From the NCBI RefSeq assembly GCF_019279795.1, contig NC_056743.1, positions 625,265,248 to 625,329,247 of the forward strand: a stretch of DNA of 64,000 bases. The letters run 5' to 3'. Positions 10,048 through 22,177 of the stretch are shown here, piece after piece (position 1 is the stretch's first letter; each line of letters begins with the position of its first letter). Below the pieces are notes generated by a model. It was not told where the DNA came from, did no database searches, and saw nothing but the letters and a program-made list of their open reading frames with translations. The stretch comes from Protopterus annectens. Lineage: Eukaryota; Chordata; Ceratodontiformes; Protopteridae. A program made the position numbers and the translations under genes.

Positions 10048-11439
10048 TTCTGTCATGAGAATGTGACCTAGTAAATAGAGCAGGACTCTGTGTAAAAGAA
10101 CTTTATTGCCATGGTGATATATCTACTGCTCTCCAATGCTTTCCATAGTGGTACATCAGATATACTCCAACAGATATTGGAATGTTCCAGAAATCATCTG
10201 CTGTACTGGGGTATCTGTTTTTATCACAACAGATTTTATAGGATCTCATCATATTGAGGGGCATCATGTACATCACAACAGATGTCACAAGGCAGTAAAA
10301 TAACAGGCTGATGTATTTTCAATTTTAGCTCAAAATCAGTAATACGCTTCCATAGAGTTCTGACCCTGTTTTGGCTGTTGAGTTACACACATTGTTTTTT
10401 CTGTAAACTTTGCCCTTGTTGTTATATAAATATATTTTCTACATTTAAAGAATGGTAATATTTATTATTTAAAAACACAAAAGACAGAGTAAATAGAACA
10501 TTTTTATGAACTATAAGCACTATGACTCTGTATTGGTACTCTCTGATAGTTTCATAGGTTCAGAGGTGCTTACTAGGCTATGAACTGTGAGGTTCTTAAG
10601 AAGCCTAGCCTTACATTCCCATGGCAGTGTTTAGCCATTATATTTTGCATACAAATAACTCAGAGGCAGGCAAAACAAGGATATATTGGGAAATTTACTT
10701 GTAGCCCTTATCCATGATGGATATAGACACTAGACTTGGTGTGAGTTTGCAGTTTCTCATTGTTTTGTCCAAATTACATTTCAATAGAATAAGAGAAAAC
10801 AATGAAATCCTAGACTTTAAATGAGAACGTTGGTGTGTACATTGGACTAATGCATGGAATGGAACGGAAAGGGGAAGAGAAGGTGAAAGGGGAAAGAAGG
10901 TAGGGAATAAGTACCTGTGAGTGATCAGCTTGTAAGTACCTGTGAGTGATCAGCTTTGAGTTAGAAAGCTTTGGTGTTATGTCTCTTAACATTGTTTTGT
11001 TTGGCAACGGTGGTTGAGATGGTTCTGGTAGCAAAGGAACCACCAAATTGAACAGATGGAATACTTTGATACATATGTGTCACACAGTGGTCATTTTTAC
11101 AGGGGTTGTGCAACAAAAACAATAAACGAAAATATCAATATAATAGGCTGCAAAATGCAGAGTACAATGGTGCACTGAATTACTAACCACTTCTCTTGCT
11201 AGGAATATGAGATACAGCATATGTGGAAGAAGCTCCCCTTACATGCCAAGAAATCATGTTCCACATCACACTGTGGTGCTACAGCTACACATCAGATTAG
11301 TGCTGTGACTACATTTCATCTTTATGGCACCAAACATCATCCTTACCTTTGTGTCTGGAACCAAATGGGTACTCATACCAACCCTGCAGCAATCCATAAT
11401 ATATGAAACCTTGATCCAATGCTGCACTGTACGACCAAT
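10048..11439. other. No recognised element except a small tandem duplication
   Basis: Mostly unassigned AT-rich sequence. A 25-bp unit containing GTACCTGTGAGTGATCAG occurs twice in tandem at about 10909-10957. A minus-strand frame at 10103-10288 is noted under rejected items. Confidence 0.45.
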
Positions 11440-11635
11440 CCCACAGTTAGCCCAGGCAGATAAGGCTATGAACTGTTAATAAGCTGTATCCTGTAATTCA
11501 TGGTTTGACACACACAGCTTCCATTTGCCTAGTGTGTGACTTGGATCAATGCACTTAACCAGACAGTGCTCTGGGGCAATTCTGAAAACTGATCTAGGCT
11601 ACTCAGTGGTCCCCTGGACAACATATTAAGTAACT
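11440..11635 (+). mobile_element. CORE-SINE (MIR-like), copy 2
   Basis: The head CAGTTAGCCCAGGCAGATAA and the body CCATTTGCCTAGTGTGTGAC, then TTGGATCAATGCACTTAACC, align with the copies at 8490 and 20308. The second part is the CORE-domain. The B box is decayed (ATGGTTTGACAC). It is the most diverged of the three. Confidence 0.65.
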
Positions 11636-12004
11636 ACCTGTGAACACATGAACCTATAGACCTCTCCTCTCATGTAAATAATAGAGTAACCACATTTATA
11701 TCTTTGGTTACTTATGTGAGACTACACAATTGGAAATTTGTGAACAAGCACTTAGAGTTACTTATGTAATACGTGTCATACTAAACATTTAAAGTTTACA
11801 TACATTCACAATTAGAAAATAAGCTTCATTGATGTAAGAGTATTTGTTTAGACTGTACTTGTTTATCATGACAGAGATTGGAGTCAGTCATTCATGTGCT
11901 TGTACCTTGGTAAATACAGGTAGAATGCCAGGGACAAAAAGGTGCAGAGTTGTTAGTTGATGGATTGCCTTCCATACTGTTACTGAGGTTATAAATAGAT
12001 TAGT

Positions 12005-12085
12005 TTTAAAGGAGGGAGGTTAGTGGATTATTATTAGTAGATTATTTTTGGAGGAGGGAGGTTAGTGTATTATGAGGAGGTAATA
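12005..12085 (+). repeat. Short tandem duplication
   Basis: The phrase GGAGGGAGGTTAGTG-ATTAT occurs twice about 46 bases apart, just outside the 3' end of an L2 fragment. Confidence 0.5.
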
Positions 12086-12109
12086 TAAAGGGCTAGAGGG
12101 AGGGATTAG

Positions 12110-13190
12110 CCTGGAGTTAGGTGTGTACATAGCCATAATTTGTTTAGGTGTTCTTTTAAGGAAGCTTTAAAGTGTTTTGATGGGAGGGAATTCCATAATT
12201 GTGAGACAGACTATGAGTACAGAGATTTTCCTAAGTTTTTGGAAGGTTTGTAGGTTTGACTAGGTTTTTATCATTGGATCTGAGTGGTCTGCTAGGTTTT
12301 TATTGTTTGATTAGGTTTGCTAGGGCAGGACAGGCAGTGGGTTTATAGATTAGGTTGTGTAATGTAGTTAGATGTGTATATGTTAGTTGGTTTGATAGTT
12401 CCAGACAATTTAGTTCTTGTAGTGGTATACAGCGATGTGTACGGTAGTTAAACTTTGCTATTTTATTGTAACATTGTTCCATTTTTGTTTTGAAGGAGTT
12501 CTACAGATTAGTTAGTATACAGGAGCCATAGAATAGAGAGGGGAGGAGGAAGGTTTTTGCCAGGGTGGTCTTGGTTGGGGTGGTAAGGAATTGTTTGTTT
12601 CTGTAAAGGAATCCTAGTTTTTTATGTGTCTTCTTTATGTTTTGCTGGATATGAAGGTAAAAGTTGAGTTTGCTGTTGATATCACCTAACAGTTTAGTTT
12701 CTTGAACATTTTCTAGGATAGTTTTGTCAACTGTGAGGATGTTAAATTGGTTTGGGCTGAGGGTGGTATTTATGTGGTGAAAAACTATGAGTTTGTGGGG
12801 GGGGGGTTTGCCGTTTAGAAAAAGTTGGGTCTCTGTGAGCCAAGATTCAATTGCTGTGAAAGATTGTTGGGTTTTGTTTAGTTCAGGCAGAGTACGAGAT
12901 GTACAGATTAAGGCAGAGTCATCAGCATACTGAATTAATGTTCCTGGGGAAGAGCGGTGTGTAAATTATTGGTGAATATATTAAACAGCAGAAGACCTAG
13001 GATGGAGCCCTGGGGAACTCCTGCAGGGTTAAGTAGGAAGGGGAGAGTTGGTTAGACCATTTTACTGCTTGCTTCTGGTCATGTAGATAGCTCTGGAACC
13101 ACTGAAGTGTGGTGGTGGAGCATCCTAGGTTTGGTAGTGTTTCTAGAAGTAAAGGGTGTGTAACCATGTCAAAAGCTTAAACAAATTTCC
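12110..13190 (-). mobile_element. L2-clade LINE fragment (copy B)
   Basis: A minus-strand fragment of the same L2 family. It runs from RT motif A (KAFDMV, near 13170) through motif B (GVPQGSILG, near 13020) and motif C (equivalent of the YADD box, near 12935) to the C-terminal region. There 12300-12482 reads CYNKIAKFNYRTHRCIPLQE and LNCLELSNQLTY, parallel to the copy at 31.6 kb. The 5' end is truncated near 13190. The frame is broken several times. The 3' A/T-rich tail of the family is not clearly present. Confidence 0.75.
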
Positions 13191-13734
13191 ATATTTGTTT
13201 GAGAGGTATATAGAGCAGCAAGGTAAGGTGTTTCAGAGTTCAGCTGTAGGAAGTGGAGATGCCAAAGAACTTAAAGCCTCCATATTTATTTATCCCAGTA
13301 ATGGACACTGATAAAGTATGTGATAGAAAAAATACCTATGAGAAAAAGTATGGCCATATATCACCATCCTACTCATTTCATCGGTCATTTAAAAGGTTTC
13401 TATTAACATCATTGATTTATCACCATTCTACCTACAACATCAATTAAAGAAACTCTGCCCCAGTTTATTAAGAAAAAAATATAACGTCACATACTGTGCT
13501 GTATAAAAAAAAATACATATACAACCCTCCTAAAACAATAGTACCACATAAATCAGTTAGCTAGGAATATAATTAAATTAAAGTAATAAAAATAATCAAA
13601 ATAAAAGAATAAAAATTAAGAAATAAATCATCATGAGCCAATTGGAAAATAACATTACCAGCAAAATGGAACCAATTCTATACCGAAATATACATAGATC
13701 TACCTTTATATTACACTAATAAAAGGAGTCAGTG
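13191..13734. other. No recognised element
   Basis: Very AT-rich sequence with A-runs near 13470-13640. No coding or repeat signature recognised. Confidence 0.45.
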
Positions 13735-13870
13735 CTGTGGTCTTGAGGGATAAGGCCAGAACTACTGCTCAGGTGACCTAGGTATGATTATCAGCTCAGG
13801 TGTATGAGCCACTAGCATGGAGGGATAGCTGTGACCATCACAGGGGCATTTCTGTAGGTGTTCCCTGCAG
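13735..13870 (+). mobile_element. Putative tRNA-derived SINE family F, copy 1
   Basis: The head GAGGGATAAGGCCAGAACTA, then CTCAGGTGACCTAGGTATGA, recurs in diverged form at 51735 and 58500, each time in the arrangement of a tRNA A box and B box. The B box is weak (GGTATGATTA). Repetition in three places is the main support; the ends are uncertain. Confidence 0.5.
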
Positions 13871-14639
13871 GAAGGAGTGGTCCATAGAAAGTAGACATCA
13901 GACATAGACACGTGAATACAGGGGAGGCCGAACCAGGAAGTAGGTCATAAATGAAAAATCCCCTGGTGGAAGTAGTCAGGTGCATAAATCTTCAGGACAC
14001 CCTTATTTTCTATGCCAACTGTAGCTTTAGGAAGGAGATAGTCTGGGGTAGACCCAGTGATGGATGGAGGTACTGAGGTAAGTCAGAAAAAATGAAGCAG
14101 AAAAGCAGCAAGAAAAAAATAATAAATAACTAAACTAAAAATAAGTGAAAATATCTTAGCATAAATCTCACCCATGTAGTAAAATAATTTAAAATTACCA
14201 GACACAACTTTAAAAAATAACTAAAAAAACACAAATTAAAAAATAAACATACCTCAGAATTAGAGAAGAAAACTACCACAAGACAACCAATTCATAAAAT
14301 CTGCAGAGACTATGTAAAACGCTATTCATTAGGCAACTGAAGCAATTATTGCAGTCCATTGAAATTATTGCAAAATAGTAATTCAAGCTAAAAACAGGAA
14401 AATGCATGAAGTGAATATGTATGGGTCTGGTTTATGCAATTCATGAAATATCTTGTATTGTAGTTTTAGGAAAGTCACTTTGGTACTCATCTCAAAACTA
14501 ATTGCTTAAATATAAAAACCTGCTGTAAAGTATATGCGAGGTATCATACACCAGACAATTTTTATTTTTAAAGTTTAATTTTTTTAAGAAAGGCTTTTAC
14601 ATATACTTTTAATAACAAAAAATGTTTGGGATTGACATC
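13871..14639. other. No recognised element
   Basis: AT-rich sequence rich in A-runs. Nothing recognised. Confidence 0.4.
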
Positions 14640-14870
14640 ATTGACAAGGTTCAGTATTAGGCCCTTTCTAATTAGCCTTTCCATAACCAGCTTCCTCTCA
14701 ATTTCAAACTGTCTAAACTTCTTTATGCAGATGATCTACTAGGGTTCTTTGAATCTGTCCCTTACTGCAAACAACCGTAAACAGAAATCTTGGAAAAACT
14801 CCCTGTCTGGCTACATGATATACAACTTACATTGAATGCTATGAAAATAAAGTGATGTTCTTTGACAGAC
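14640..14870 (+). mobile_element. Old LINE reverse transcriptase remnant
   Basis: Translation on the plus strand gives LPLNFKLSKLLYADDLLGFF, in which YADD is the RT catalytic box (motif C). It is followed by LEKLPVWLHDIQLTLNAMK, which parallels the 'W...NQLTLNAKKTK' segment of CR1/L2-group RTs. There are stops and frame changes on both sides. It may extend to about 15180 but that part is not clearly LINE. Confidence 0.6.
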
Positions 14871-15589
14871 TGAAAATATATCTTACAGGATCTGTTAAAT
14901 CATTCTCCCCAGTAGTGGACAAACATTTTTGTATCACTCTGGTTACCCGTACAACAACGTGCAGACCTCCTGTTTTACAGTTATACACAAAATCCATCAT
15001 TTATACTCCAATCTATATTGCCAAAAGAAAGTACTCAGTATTGGTTACATTTCTAATTGCATAATGCAACAACATCCAGCATCTACGTACAGCATTTTCA
15101 ATGCATTTCTGCATAAGCTGCAAGGGACATCTGCAAAGAAAGTGATTGGAAGACTCTCTGATGTTAACAGCTGAAGAAAGACGTTTCTACACTGGAGATC
15201 AAAACACTGCAGATGAATAAATATAATTTTAAATTCACAGGAGGAAAGAAAAGAAGAAAAAAGGAACATGGTTCCTTTTTAGAAACAGGACTCCTGTTTA
15301 CAACTGTCACTTTACATAGTCATTACGTTTTTAATTTCTTGTTCAAGGTGGACTGCAATAGGTTCCTTTGCTGATCTTACACCAGCCACCACAAGGTAAA
15401 TAAGCTGTTAAATTAGAAATGGGTGGACAATGCACTCCACGTGAACTGTAGAAAAGCAGCTGGTATGGTACCACATAAGAAGTAACTGAACAAGCCAAGA
15501 CTTAATCCAAGGGTAGAAACATGAGTAATAACTTTGGCTAGATGATCGAACAAAAAGGTTGATTTTTAAAAAGGTAGTAGTGGGGTATG
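14871..15589. other. Unassigned; possible LINE flank
   Basis: Short open frames at 14929-15174 could be the continuation of the preceding RT remnant, but no motif confirms it. The rest is unrecognised. Confidence 0.35.
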
Positions 15590-16160
15590 AAAGGGATCAG
15601 CAGTGGGTCTGCTCCCTTTCAATGCTTTTATATGTTATCATGCAGGAACTCTTAAAGGAAATGTTTGGCTTTTTACTGATGAAATTGTTAAGCAAGGAGC
15701 AAAAAAAAATACACAAGGGATGAGGACAAACACGGCAAGACTAAAGGAATAGTTTAAAGTTTGGTGTAAAATAATATGCAAAATAAAGTAGCTGTAGGCA
15801 AAAAAGTATCTGGTATGGTTTGGGCAAAGAGGTAGTAGCAGCAATATAGAGGAAAGAGACATGAAGGTAGTCATATTAGATGATCTAAAGATTAACTAGC
15901 AAGTGAGAAAATAGCAATGAAGGCTGGTGTGATGCTAGGATGTGTAGGCAGAAGCAGAAATAAACACAATGTCATTATTTCTCTTTACAAACAGCTAGTA
16001 AGATCTCACCTAGGGGATTATGTGCAGTTCTGTAGATGTCACTGATGTAATACTAGTAGGCTAGATGGCGAATTATTGTGCACCGTCTGCCTCATAAGTC
16101 ATATAAGATGTCCATTTTTGAGGAAAGAAGAATAATAGAGGACATGAGAAATATTTAAGT
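15590..16160 (+). mobile_element. Diverged CR1 LINE remnant
   Basis: Plus-strand translation in shifting frames follows the CR1 order. First come LFTDEIVKQGAKK (decayed FADDTKL) and TARLKE-FKVWCKIICKIK. Next are GSSSNIEERDMKVVILDDLK (compare the CR1 block AEKDLGVLVD) and AMKAGVMLGCVGRS. Last is NVIISLYKQLVRSHLGDYVQ (compare LPLYSALVRPHLEYCVQ). The lineage resembles bird/reptile CR1 and differs from the CR1 family that dominates this window. It is old, with many stops. Confidence 0.65.
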
Positions 16161-17514
16161 ACCTTAGTGGACTCCATGGAGTCCATGTAGCTGTTACAGA
16201 GATTCATACCAATAAAGAAACAGTCTTTATTGATATGAAGGGTATGTAGATTAGGGGAGATAAAGTATTATTTCACAAAAAGGCAGTGTGTTATTGGGAC
16301 AGTTTTCTTGAACAAATAATGAATGTTTTCAGTAATACAAGGAACTGGATACGGTCATCCTTATAAAGGCTTAGGTGGTGGAAGCTGCTAGACCAGTAGT
16401 GCAATTTAACTAATAAATAATGGTTACAGAAGGTGCGTTAATTGTTGTGTATCTGCCAGCAAAGTATATGCTTCTATGTAGTGCTTATATCTGAATTCCT
16501 CATTTATTTGTCCACTAAATCTAGTAAAACCTATATGTGTCATTCATTTGCACACCACCTCTACTAAAACTTAGCTGTGTTTTCTGTAAGACCTTGGCTT
16601 GCACCTTTTCCACTGTGTTTACTGAAACATTCATATACACAAACCAGATGTGGAAGTACTCGGTCTGCAGCACAGTACATCCAGTGTAGGTGAATATACA
16701 ATTACAAGAAGTATCCCAACTGTGCTAGAGTATACTAAAGACAATGTGCTCTGTGACATCAACAGAAAACTTTTTTAGTATTTCATGTCTTTCACTGTTC
16801 TTGTACCTTACCACTATCAAACAGCATATTTTGTTTATATAACTAACTTTGTATTTGCATATCCAGTGATATTTTGCCTTCCCCATTCACAAATTTATAG
16901 AAAGAACCCTTAGAGCCCGGTATGCTCAGCAACATAGATTATGTTGTAAACAAAAGAGGAAATGGGGAAAAATAAGTGAATACCAAAGGTGTCAATAATA
17001 CTTAATACTCAGAAGTAGAAAAAGGTGTGCTTTTTTTTGACTGGCATTTCAAATATATATGATCAAAAGCAACACATTACTGTTTACTGAACATCTACAA
17101 CCTTAATCAACAATACATTTATTAGTAATTAATTACATCAAAATCCCCACCAGTTCAATCCATTATCATTATTTGTTAATTGTAGTCACCTTTCTTTATA
17201 TTTTCTAAATGCCTGTCTTATTAACATTTAAACAAATTAGTATTCTGGTTGATGCTTGTTGCCTGTGATAGAATTTCTGCAAAAATTGCCTGTTTCTAAT
17301 CATTTCTAAATAACCCAGACTTGCCTACTTCCTTTGACCTTTACTCCTTTGTGCTTATATCCGGAGATAATATTTGTGCACAATGGTCAATTCCATAACT
17401 GTTCTACCTTGTTTTGGGGAACTACCTTGACGAATGCATTGTAGAATTATGACTTAACTGCCATATATAGTTGACAATCATTACAACTATTAGAATTTTG
17501 CTTGTTAAATTATA

Positions 17515-17515
<1 letters not shown>
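16161..17515. other. No recognised element
   Basis: Unassigned AT-rich sequence without tandem structure or open frames of note. Confidence 0.45.

Positions 17516-17579
<64 letters not shown>
17516..17579 (+). repeat. (AC)n microsatellite
   Basis: About 31 uninterrupted AC units. Confidence 0.98.
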
Positions 17580-17581
<2 letters not shown>

Positions 17582-17739
17582 ATAGCCATAATTAACAAGA
17601 ATGGAGTTGCTTCTTGCTGACCTAGGTTTGATTCCCATATGTGTCACTAGTTCATATCAAGTCACATATATAAACAGGCGTTAGTGCCTAAGTAAGCTTA
17701 TCTGTTTATCAAACAATGCATTTTATGACATACTCTGTG

Positions 17740-17743
<4 letters not shown>

Positions 17744-17806
<63 letters not shown>
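17744..17806 (+). repeat. (TA)n microsatellite
   Basis: About 30 TA units without interruption. Confidence 0.98.
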
Positions 17807-17807
<1 letters not shown>

Positions 17808-17909
17808 TGACATCTGCACTATAGTATAACTATATAGATATTGCCTCTGATGTATACTTTAATATTAACTTAGGTGTTGAATTGCTTTTACAAGCAGTAG
17901 AGATATATG

Positions 17910-18214
17910 CATACCTCCCAACTGTCCAGATTTATGCCTCATATTTTTGGTCTCTTTCTTATAAAATTGTGGTTTTCTGGAAAATTAATGTTAAATCATT
18001 GAGGACTGAAGTCCGAGAATAGTAGCAGACGTTTGAGTTTCAGACTTCATATCCTTCAGAAAATTCATGCTAATGCAAGACCTGTTACTCTATCAACTTT
18101 GTAAGTTTGTAATAGCAATATTTAAAAAGTGTCCCTATTTTTGGGCCTTTGCCCCCCCCCCCCATTATTTGGGGTTTTGTCCAGATTTCTTGTTCCTAGA
18201 GGTTGAGAGATATG
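17910..18214. mobile_element. hAT-type MITE, copy 1
   Basis: A 305-bp element with terminal inverted repeats CATACCTCCCAAC and, at the other end, GTTGAGAGATATG. Internal phrases such as AATAGCAATATTTAAAAAG then TGTCCCTATTTTTG match the copies at 53768 and 55762. The 8 bases on either side agree at only 5 of 8, as expected for an old insertion. A run of C near 18153 interrupts it. Non-autonomous: no transposase coding. Confidence 0.7.
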
Positions 18215-18924
18215 CATGTATATGATAATTATATTTCCACACCTGCCTTTGTCATCTTATGTTCTCTAATGCATCAAAGAAAAAGCATAGAAGGTCAGGG
18301 CAACACCCTCCATAGAGATGCACATCTTAAAAATCAGCAGACTCCTTTAATTTCATTCCTATATTAAAATAGAAAGTCCATGAATGAGATATAAAAGAAA
18401 ATGCATGACATTTTTAAACTTTAAAGAGTATGGTATTCATCTGGGATTACAGTTCCCACTGTGCATTAAAGAACAGAACACACATTTTACATCAGAGGCA
18501 AAAGTATGGACATTTCTGCAAATCACAAGCAGTTAGAAGGCATTACTATTGTCTTTGTTTTATGAATATTATATACTGTAAGCATATCAGATTGAGTGAT
18601 ATCTTCATTTTGATAAAGCTGTCCATATGTACACTGACAGTTTGTATTATTATCACTTGATGCAACTTTGATTTTTTTTTTTGTTTGTTTCTGTAGCTCT
18701 TTATTCTTTATGTATAGCCAGCCAGAAAAAAAACAGAATAAATATTTCTAACCTTTGTCTTCCACAGGCACTGAAGCAGCTGACTTTAATAATGCATTAT
18801 ATCCCCAGATCTTCAGAAGTCCCCATTCCAGAAGTTATAAATCACTTTTTACTTCAGTTTGCACCAGCCATAAAAGGAAATTAACAGGACACAGTGTTTA
18901 AAATGAGTGAGAAACTGTACTTAC
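18215..18924. other. Unassigned, intron-like
   Basis: No repeat recognised. If the exon at 18925-18985 is real this is the start of its first intron on the minus strand. Confidence 0.35.
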
Positions 18925-18985
18925 CAAGACCAATGAGGGAGCAAAGGAAGAAAAGTGCACCCCCAATTGTTGGAATACCTGCCAT
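18925..18985 (-). CDS. Candidate first coding exon: signal peptide
   Basis: On the minus strand an ATG at 18985 opens MAGIPTIGGALFFLCSLIGL and stops being coding at a perfect donor, CTTG|GTAAGTACAG (GT at 18924-18923). The peptide has a short polar start and a hydrophobic core, as in a secretory signal peptide. The exon ends in phase 1, common for signal-peptide exons of small secreted and cell-surface proteins. A TATA box lies about 55 bases upstream of the ATG. No downstream exon could be identified between here and position 1, so the protein is unknown. It could be a chance assembly, but TATA, ATG, signal peptide and donor line up with normal spacing. Confidence 0.45.
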
Positions 18986-19037
18986 GCTCCCCTTTTGCAG
19001 TCAAGTGCAAGGAATGCCACTTGCCACAACCTGCCAC

Positions 19038-19062
19038 TTTATATACAGTACAGCTGTGTTCC
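19038..19062 (-). promoter_or_regulatory. Candidate core promoter (TATA, E-box, GATA)
   Basis: Minus strand: TATATAAA (19045-19038), with CAGCTG and AGATAAGG immediately upstream. This would place transcription start near 19010 and leave a 5' leader of about 25 bases before the ATG at 18985. The GATA and E-box matches are short and could be chance. Confidence 0.4.
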
Positions 19063-19114
19063 TTATCTCCGACTACATTAAAATGTGTCTTGTCTTGAGC
19101 AGCCCAAATCAAAC

Positions 19115-19140
19115 AGAGAGAGAGAGAGAGAGAGAGAGGG
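19115..19140 (+). repeat. (AG)n microsatellite
   Basis: About 12 AG units. Confidence 0.95.
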
Positions 19141-20307
19141 GGAGGGTGGTCTTAACCTGTGCTAGGGTTTTGGTTTGTTTATAAATTCCATACTGGCTAT
19201 GTTTAGCTTTGAGGGTTGTACAATATCTTTTGCAAGTATTATATCACAACCACCTCCTTAAAGAATGCACGTTTGGATTCATATGTTTAAAGAATACAGT
19301 ATACAGAGCACACTGACAGGGAATCAATCAGTAATACTTATCTGTAACTCAACCAGTTTATGTTTTGGAGCTCTCGGGTTTTATTTTGTGAAAGTTTTCC
19401 TTGTCAGCATTCTGTTTCACTATCCCCTCTTGTAAGTCCATTCGTACTGATAAATTGCTAGTTAGACCTGTATACTATATTTATTACCTGAATTAACAAT
19501 ATTATTACTTCAGTCACGCATTGTAGGTTAAGGGCATTAGTTATTTAAACTAACAAGTAACATATGCTCTAGCTGTCTACCAAATCCAAGAAACCTGTTG
19601 CTCATGAATGGAAAACAGCACACACCAGGTCATGGCAATGTTATAATTCACTTAACTGGTCCAACATAGTTGTCAATATCCTGACAATATATATGTCACT
19701 GGAATAAAAGTGGGACTTGATTCCAGCTGTGATGCTGCCTAGGCTTCTAGCTTTCTTATAAGCAGATGTGTGATGCACATCTGTGGCAAAATGCAGAACT
19801 ACTATTGGTTAAGATGTGTGCTGGTGTTGCTGTAGCATTATACATGAAGCATGGTGATGGAAATCTGGAACACATGAAGAGCACAAATCAGGCTAGTACA
19901 CTGTAGTACAGTATGTTATGTAGGCAAGGAGAGCAGTGGATTCTGGGTATTGTAAATTGACTGCTAGCCACCAGAATGATGCACATTGTGAGGGACTGTA
20001 TGTGGTACAGAGTGACAAATTAGATCACTGACAAGTGATGAAATACCATTCAAGAAGACTACAATGTGATTTACTTTTGTGTGTGAGTAAGGCAGATTCA
20101 TCAGGAAATGGGAAGTGTAGTAGAGATAAATAATGTCTAACTTGTAGCTTGGTGGTACTTCTTATATGCATAGTAAAGGTTAAGTTAACTATCTCTACAC
20201 TCTCACAAACTGGAGGAATGGGTGTCATGCTATGCAAACAGAGGTGTACGGTTAAGCTAGTGGATTTGTCTGATAAGTCTCTATGCACGTGCATATGCAT
20301 GCTCATT
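19141..20307. other. No recognised element
   Basis: Unassigned. If the promoter at 19.04 kb is real this is its upstream flank. Confidence 0.4.
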
Positions 20308-20513
20308 CTGTCTGGTAGTTAGCTCAGAGGATGAAGGCTCTGAACTGTTAATTAGCTGCTTCCTGTAGTGCAACATACTAGGTTCGGTTCCTTCCATCTT
20401 CATTTGCCTGCTATGTATCTCTGAGCAAGGTGCATAACCAGAGTGTGCTTCTGGCTCACCCCTGAAAAGGGATAACTGTGTCCAGTGAGTTTACCTGGTT
20501 AAAAAAAGGAATA
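20308..20513 (+). mobile_element. CORE-SINE (MIR-like), copy 3
   Basis: The best preserved of three copies. Head: GTTAGCTCAGAGGATGAAGG (box A) and GGTTCGGTTCC (box B, 20381-20391). Core: CATTTGCCTGCTATGTATCT then GAGCAAGGTGCATAACC. The tail CCCTGAAAAGGGATAACTG, GTCCAGTGAG and TACCTGGTTAAAAAAAGG resembles the L2 3' end (TGAAAATGG, TCCAGTCGG, CCCGGTTAAC). It therefore probably used L2-type enzymes, as MIR does in mammals. Confidence 0.75.
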
Positions 20514-22177
20514 CAAAGTTTGTAACTTTGTGGTAAGATCACTAGAACATACAGGGAAATTGATAGACAAGAACAGGCACATATTCATATGAACCAGAGG
20601 AGCAGATAGAAAAGTATCACTTTAGCACAACAAATGCACAGTGCTACCCTCATGACAACAAGCTCAGGTAAGGCATTAAGCCTAGTACTGTCAAGCAGAC
20701 ATTAATTTAATTTAGTGCAATAAAGTAGAACTATGGTCCCATTAGTGACTGGATGGGTAAAATTAAATTACTAAAAGAGGCTGAGAAAATAGAGATTATA
20801 GTACTTGTATGTACTTCTATAAGTTTTGTAAGAATGATTAATAAATATTATTGCAGCAGCCTGAGATAGCATAATTGTATGGAGAAACATCTTCTCTAAG
20901 TGTTACAGTGTTTTTAAACTGAAAGCATGAGCTTATCTTCAGCACCATAACATTATCTATCGGTCTGTTCATTTGATGTAATGACAGTTATAGCCCTGTT
21001 TCAAACAGGTGTCCTGCAGATGACTGTTTTAACATAATTTTTCATTTATTTTGGAGCACTACAAGTCTGTTACACCATATAACTATTGCACTATTTCAGA
21101 ATATTTTTTATAATGTATAAACTTCTACTATCTCCCAATAACAGCAACAACTGTAACTTTTCATTTATGCCTTCACTTGAACTAATGGCAATCTGTACAA
21201 GCAAAGGCTGGCGCACATAATCTGCTCTAGCAGTCCCTGAAAACACTGTGCTAAATTGTTTAAATTCTTGTTTAAATTATTAAGAAACAGAATGGTGTTG
21301 GCAGATGGAGGGAGTAGTTACAGACCTAACATAAACAATAAAGAGGTACTTACAGTTAGACACTAGGATGGAATTTATGACTCTTTATGTCACTCCCACA
21401 TCTCTGAATTTTTCTTCCTATACCTTTACCTTCCCAGGCCTCTTTTCACTCTGCAGTCTTTTCTGGTCTGAAAGATACATGTTTTGCATGTTTTTCACTG
21501 TCGCAGATTCTGTAACAGAATAGCATAGCATCATATCCCAAAAAGAACTTTTGTCTGCTCATTAAGATTTTCGTTTATAATATTCTGCTTTCAGCACCAG
21601 AGTTCAAAAAGTCATCCATCTCACCCAAGCTACACTTTGCTTCAAATCCCCCAATCCCTACTTGTGATTTATGTACATAGCTGCAGACTCTCACTGTTGT
21701 AATGTACACTGTGTATGTTATAAAGTAATGTATAGTGCATGTGTATTAAGTAAACACGCACCCTACAGCAACTGCCAAATTTAGACTTCTGTAGCCAGTT
21801 TATCAGAGGAAAGGCATAGACATTTCATGACTAATATTTAGATTTCAGAGTGATAACTTATTTGTACACCTGCCCAGCAGAAACCAGTCACTTAGTTTCA
21901 CTGCACTTTTTTGAAATGCAATTACCCAGTTTAATAACTTTGAAGAAGGTACATGTGATTTAATGTTTCACAGATCAACCTTTATCACCATAAGCCTTTC
22001 AGGCTAAACCCACTTATTGTTGCATTTACTATGGTATCATTTGCCTCCTTGAAGATTTTCCATTTTTGGGATTCATCATAATTCAAATACTTACAGCAAT
22101 GGATGGATTAATTTGTATCTGAAATAAGAGGCACGTGACCCACCATGATGAGTCTAGAAGGAAGAAAATGTGATGGG
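20514..22177. other. No recognised element
   Basis: Long stretch without repeats or open frames I can assign. Possibly unique intergenic or intronic DNA. Confidence 0.45.

Noticed and set aside
9296-10320. Three minus-strand frames with acceptor-like sites (TTGTTTTGTTTCAG near 9550, ACATCAG near 10310) and hydrophobic peptides
   Set aside because: A V-SINE lies between them, I recognise no protein family, and splice sites by eye are too permissive to claim a gene.
18768-18884. Plus-strand exon-like segment after a CTTCCACAG acceptor-like site, ending in a stop
   Set aside because: The peptide (ALKQLTLIMHYIPRSS...) has no recognisable similarity, and the stronger signals here are on the opposite strand.
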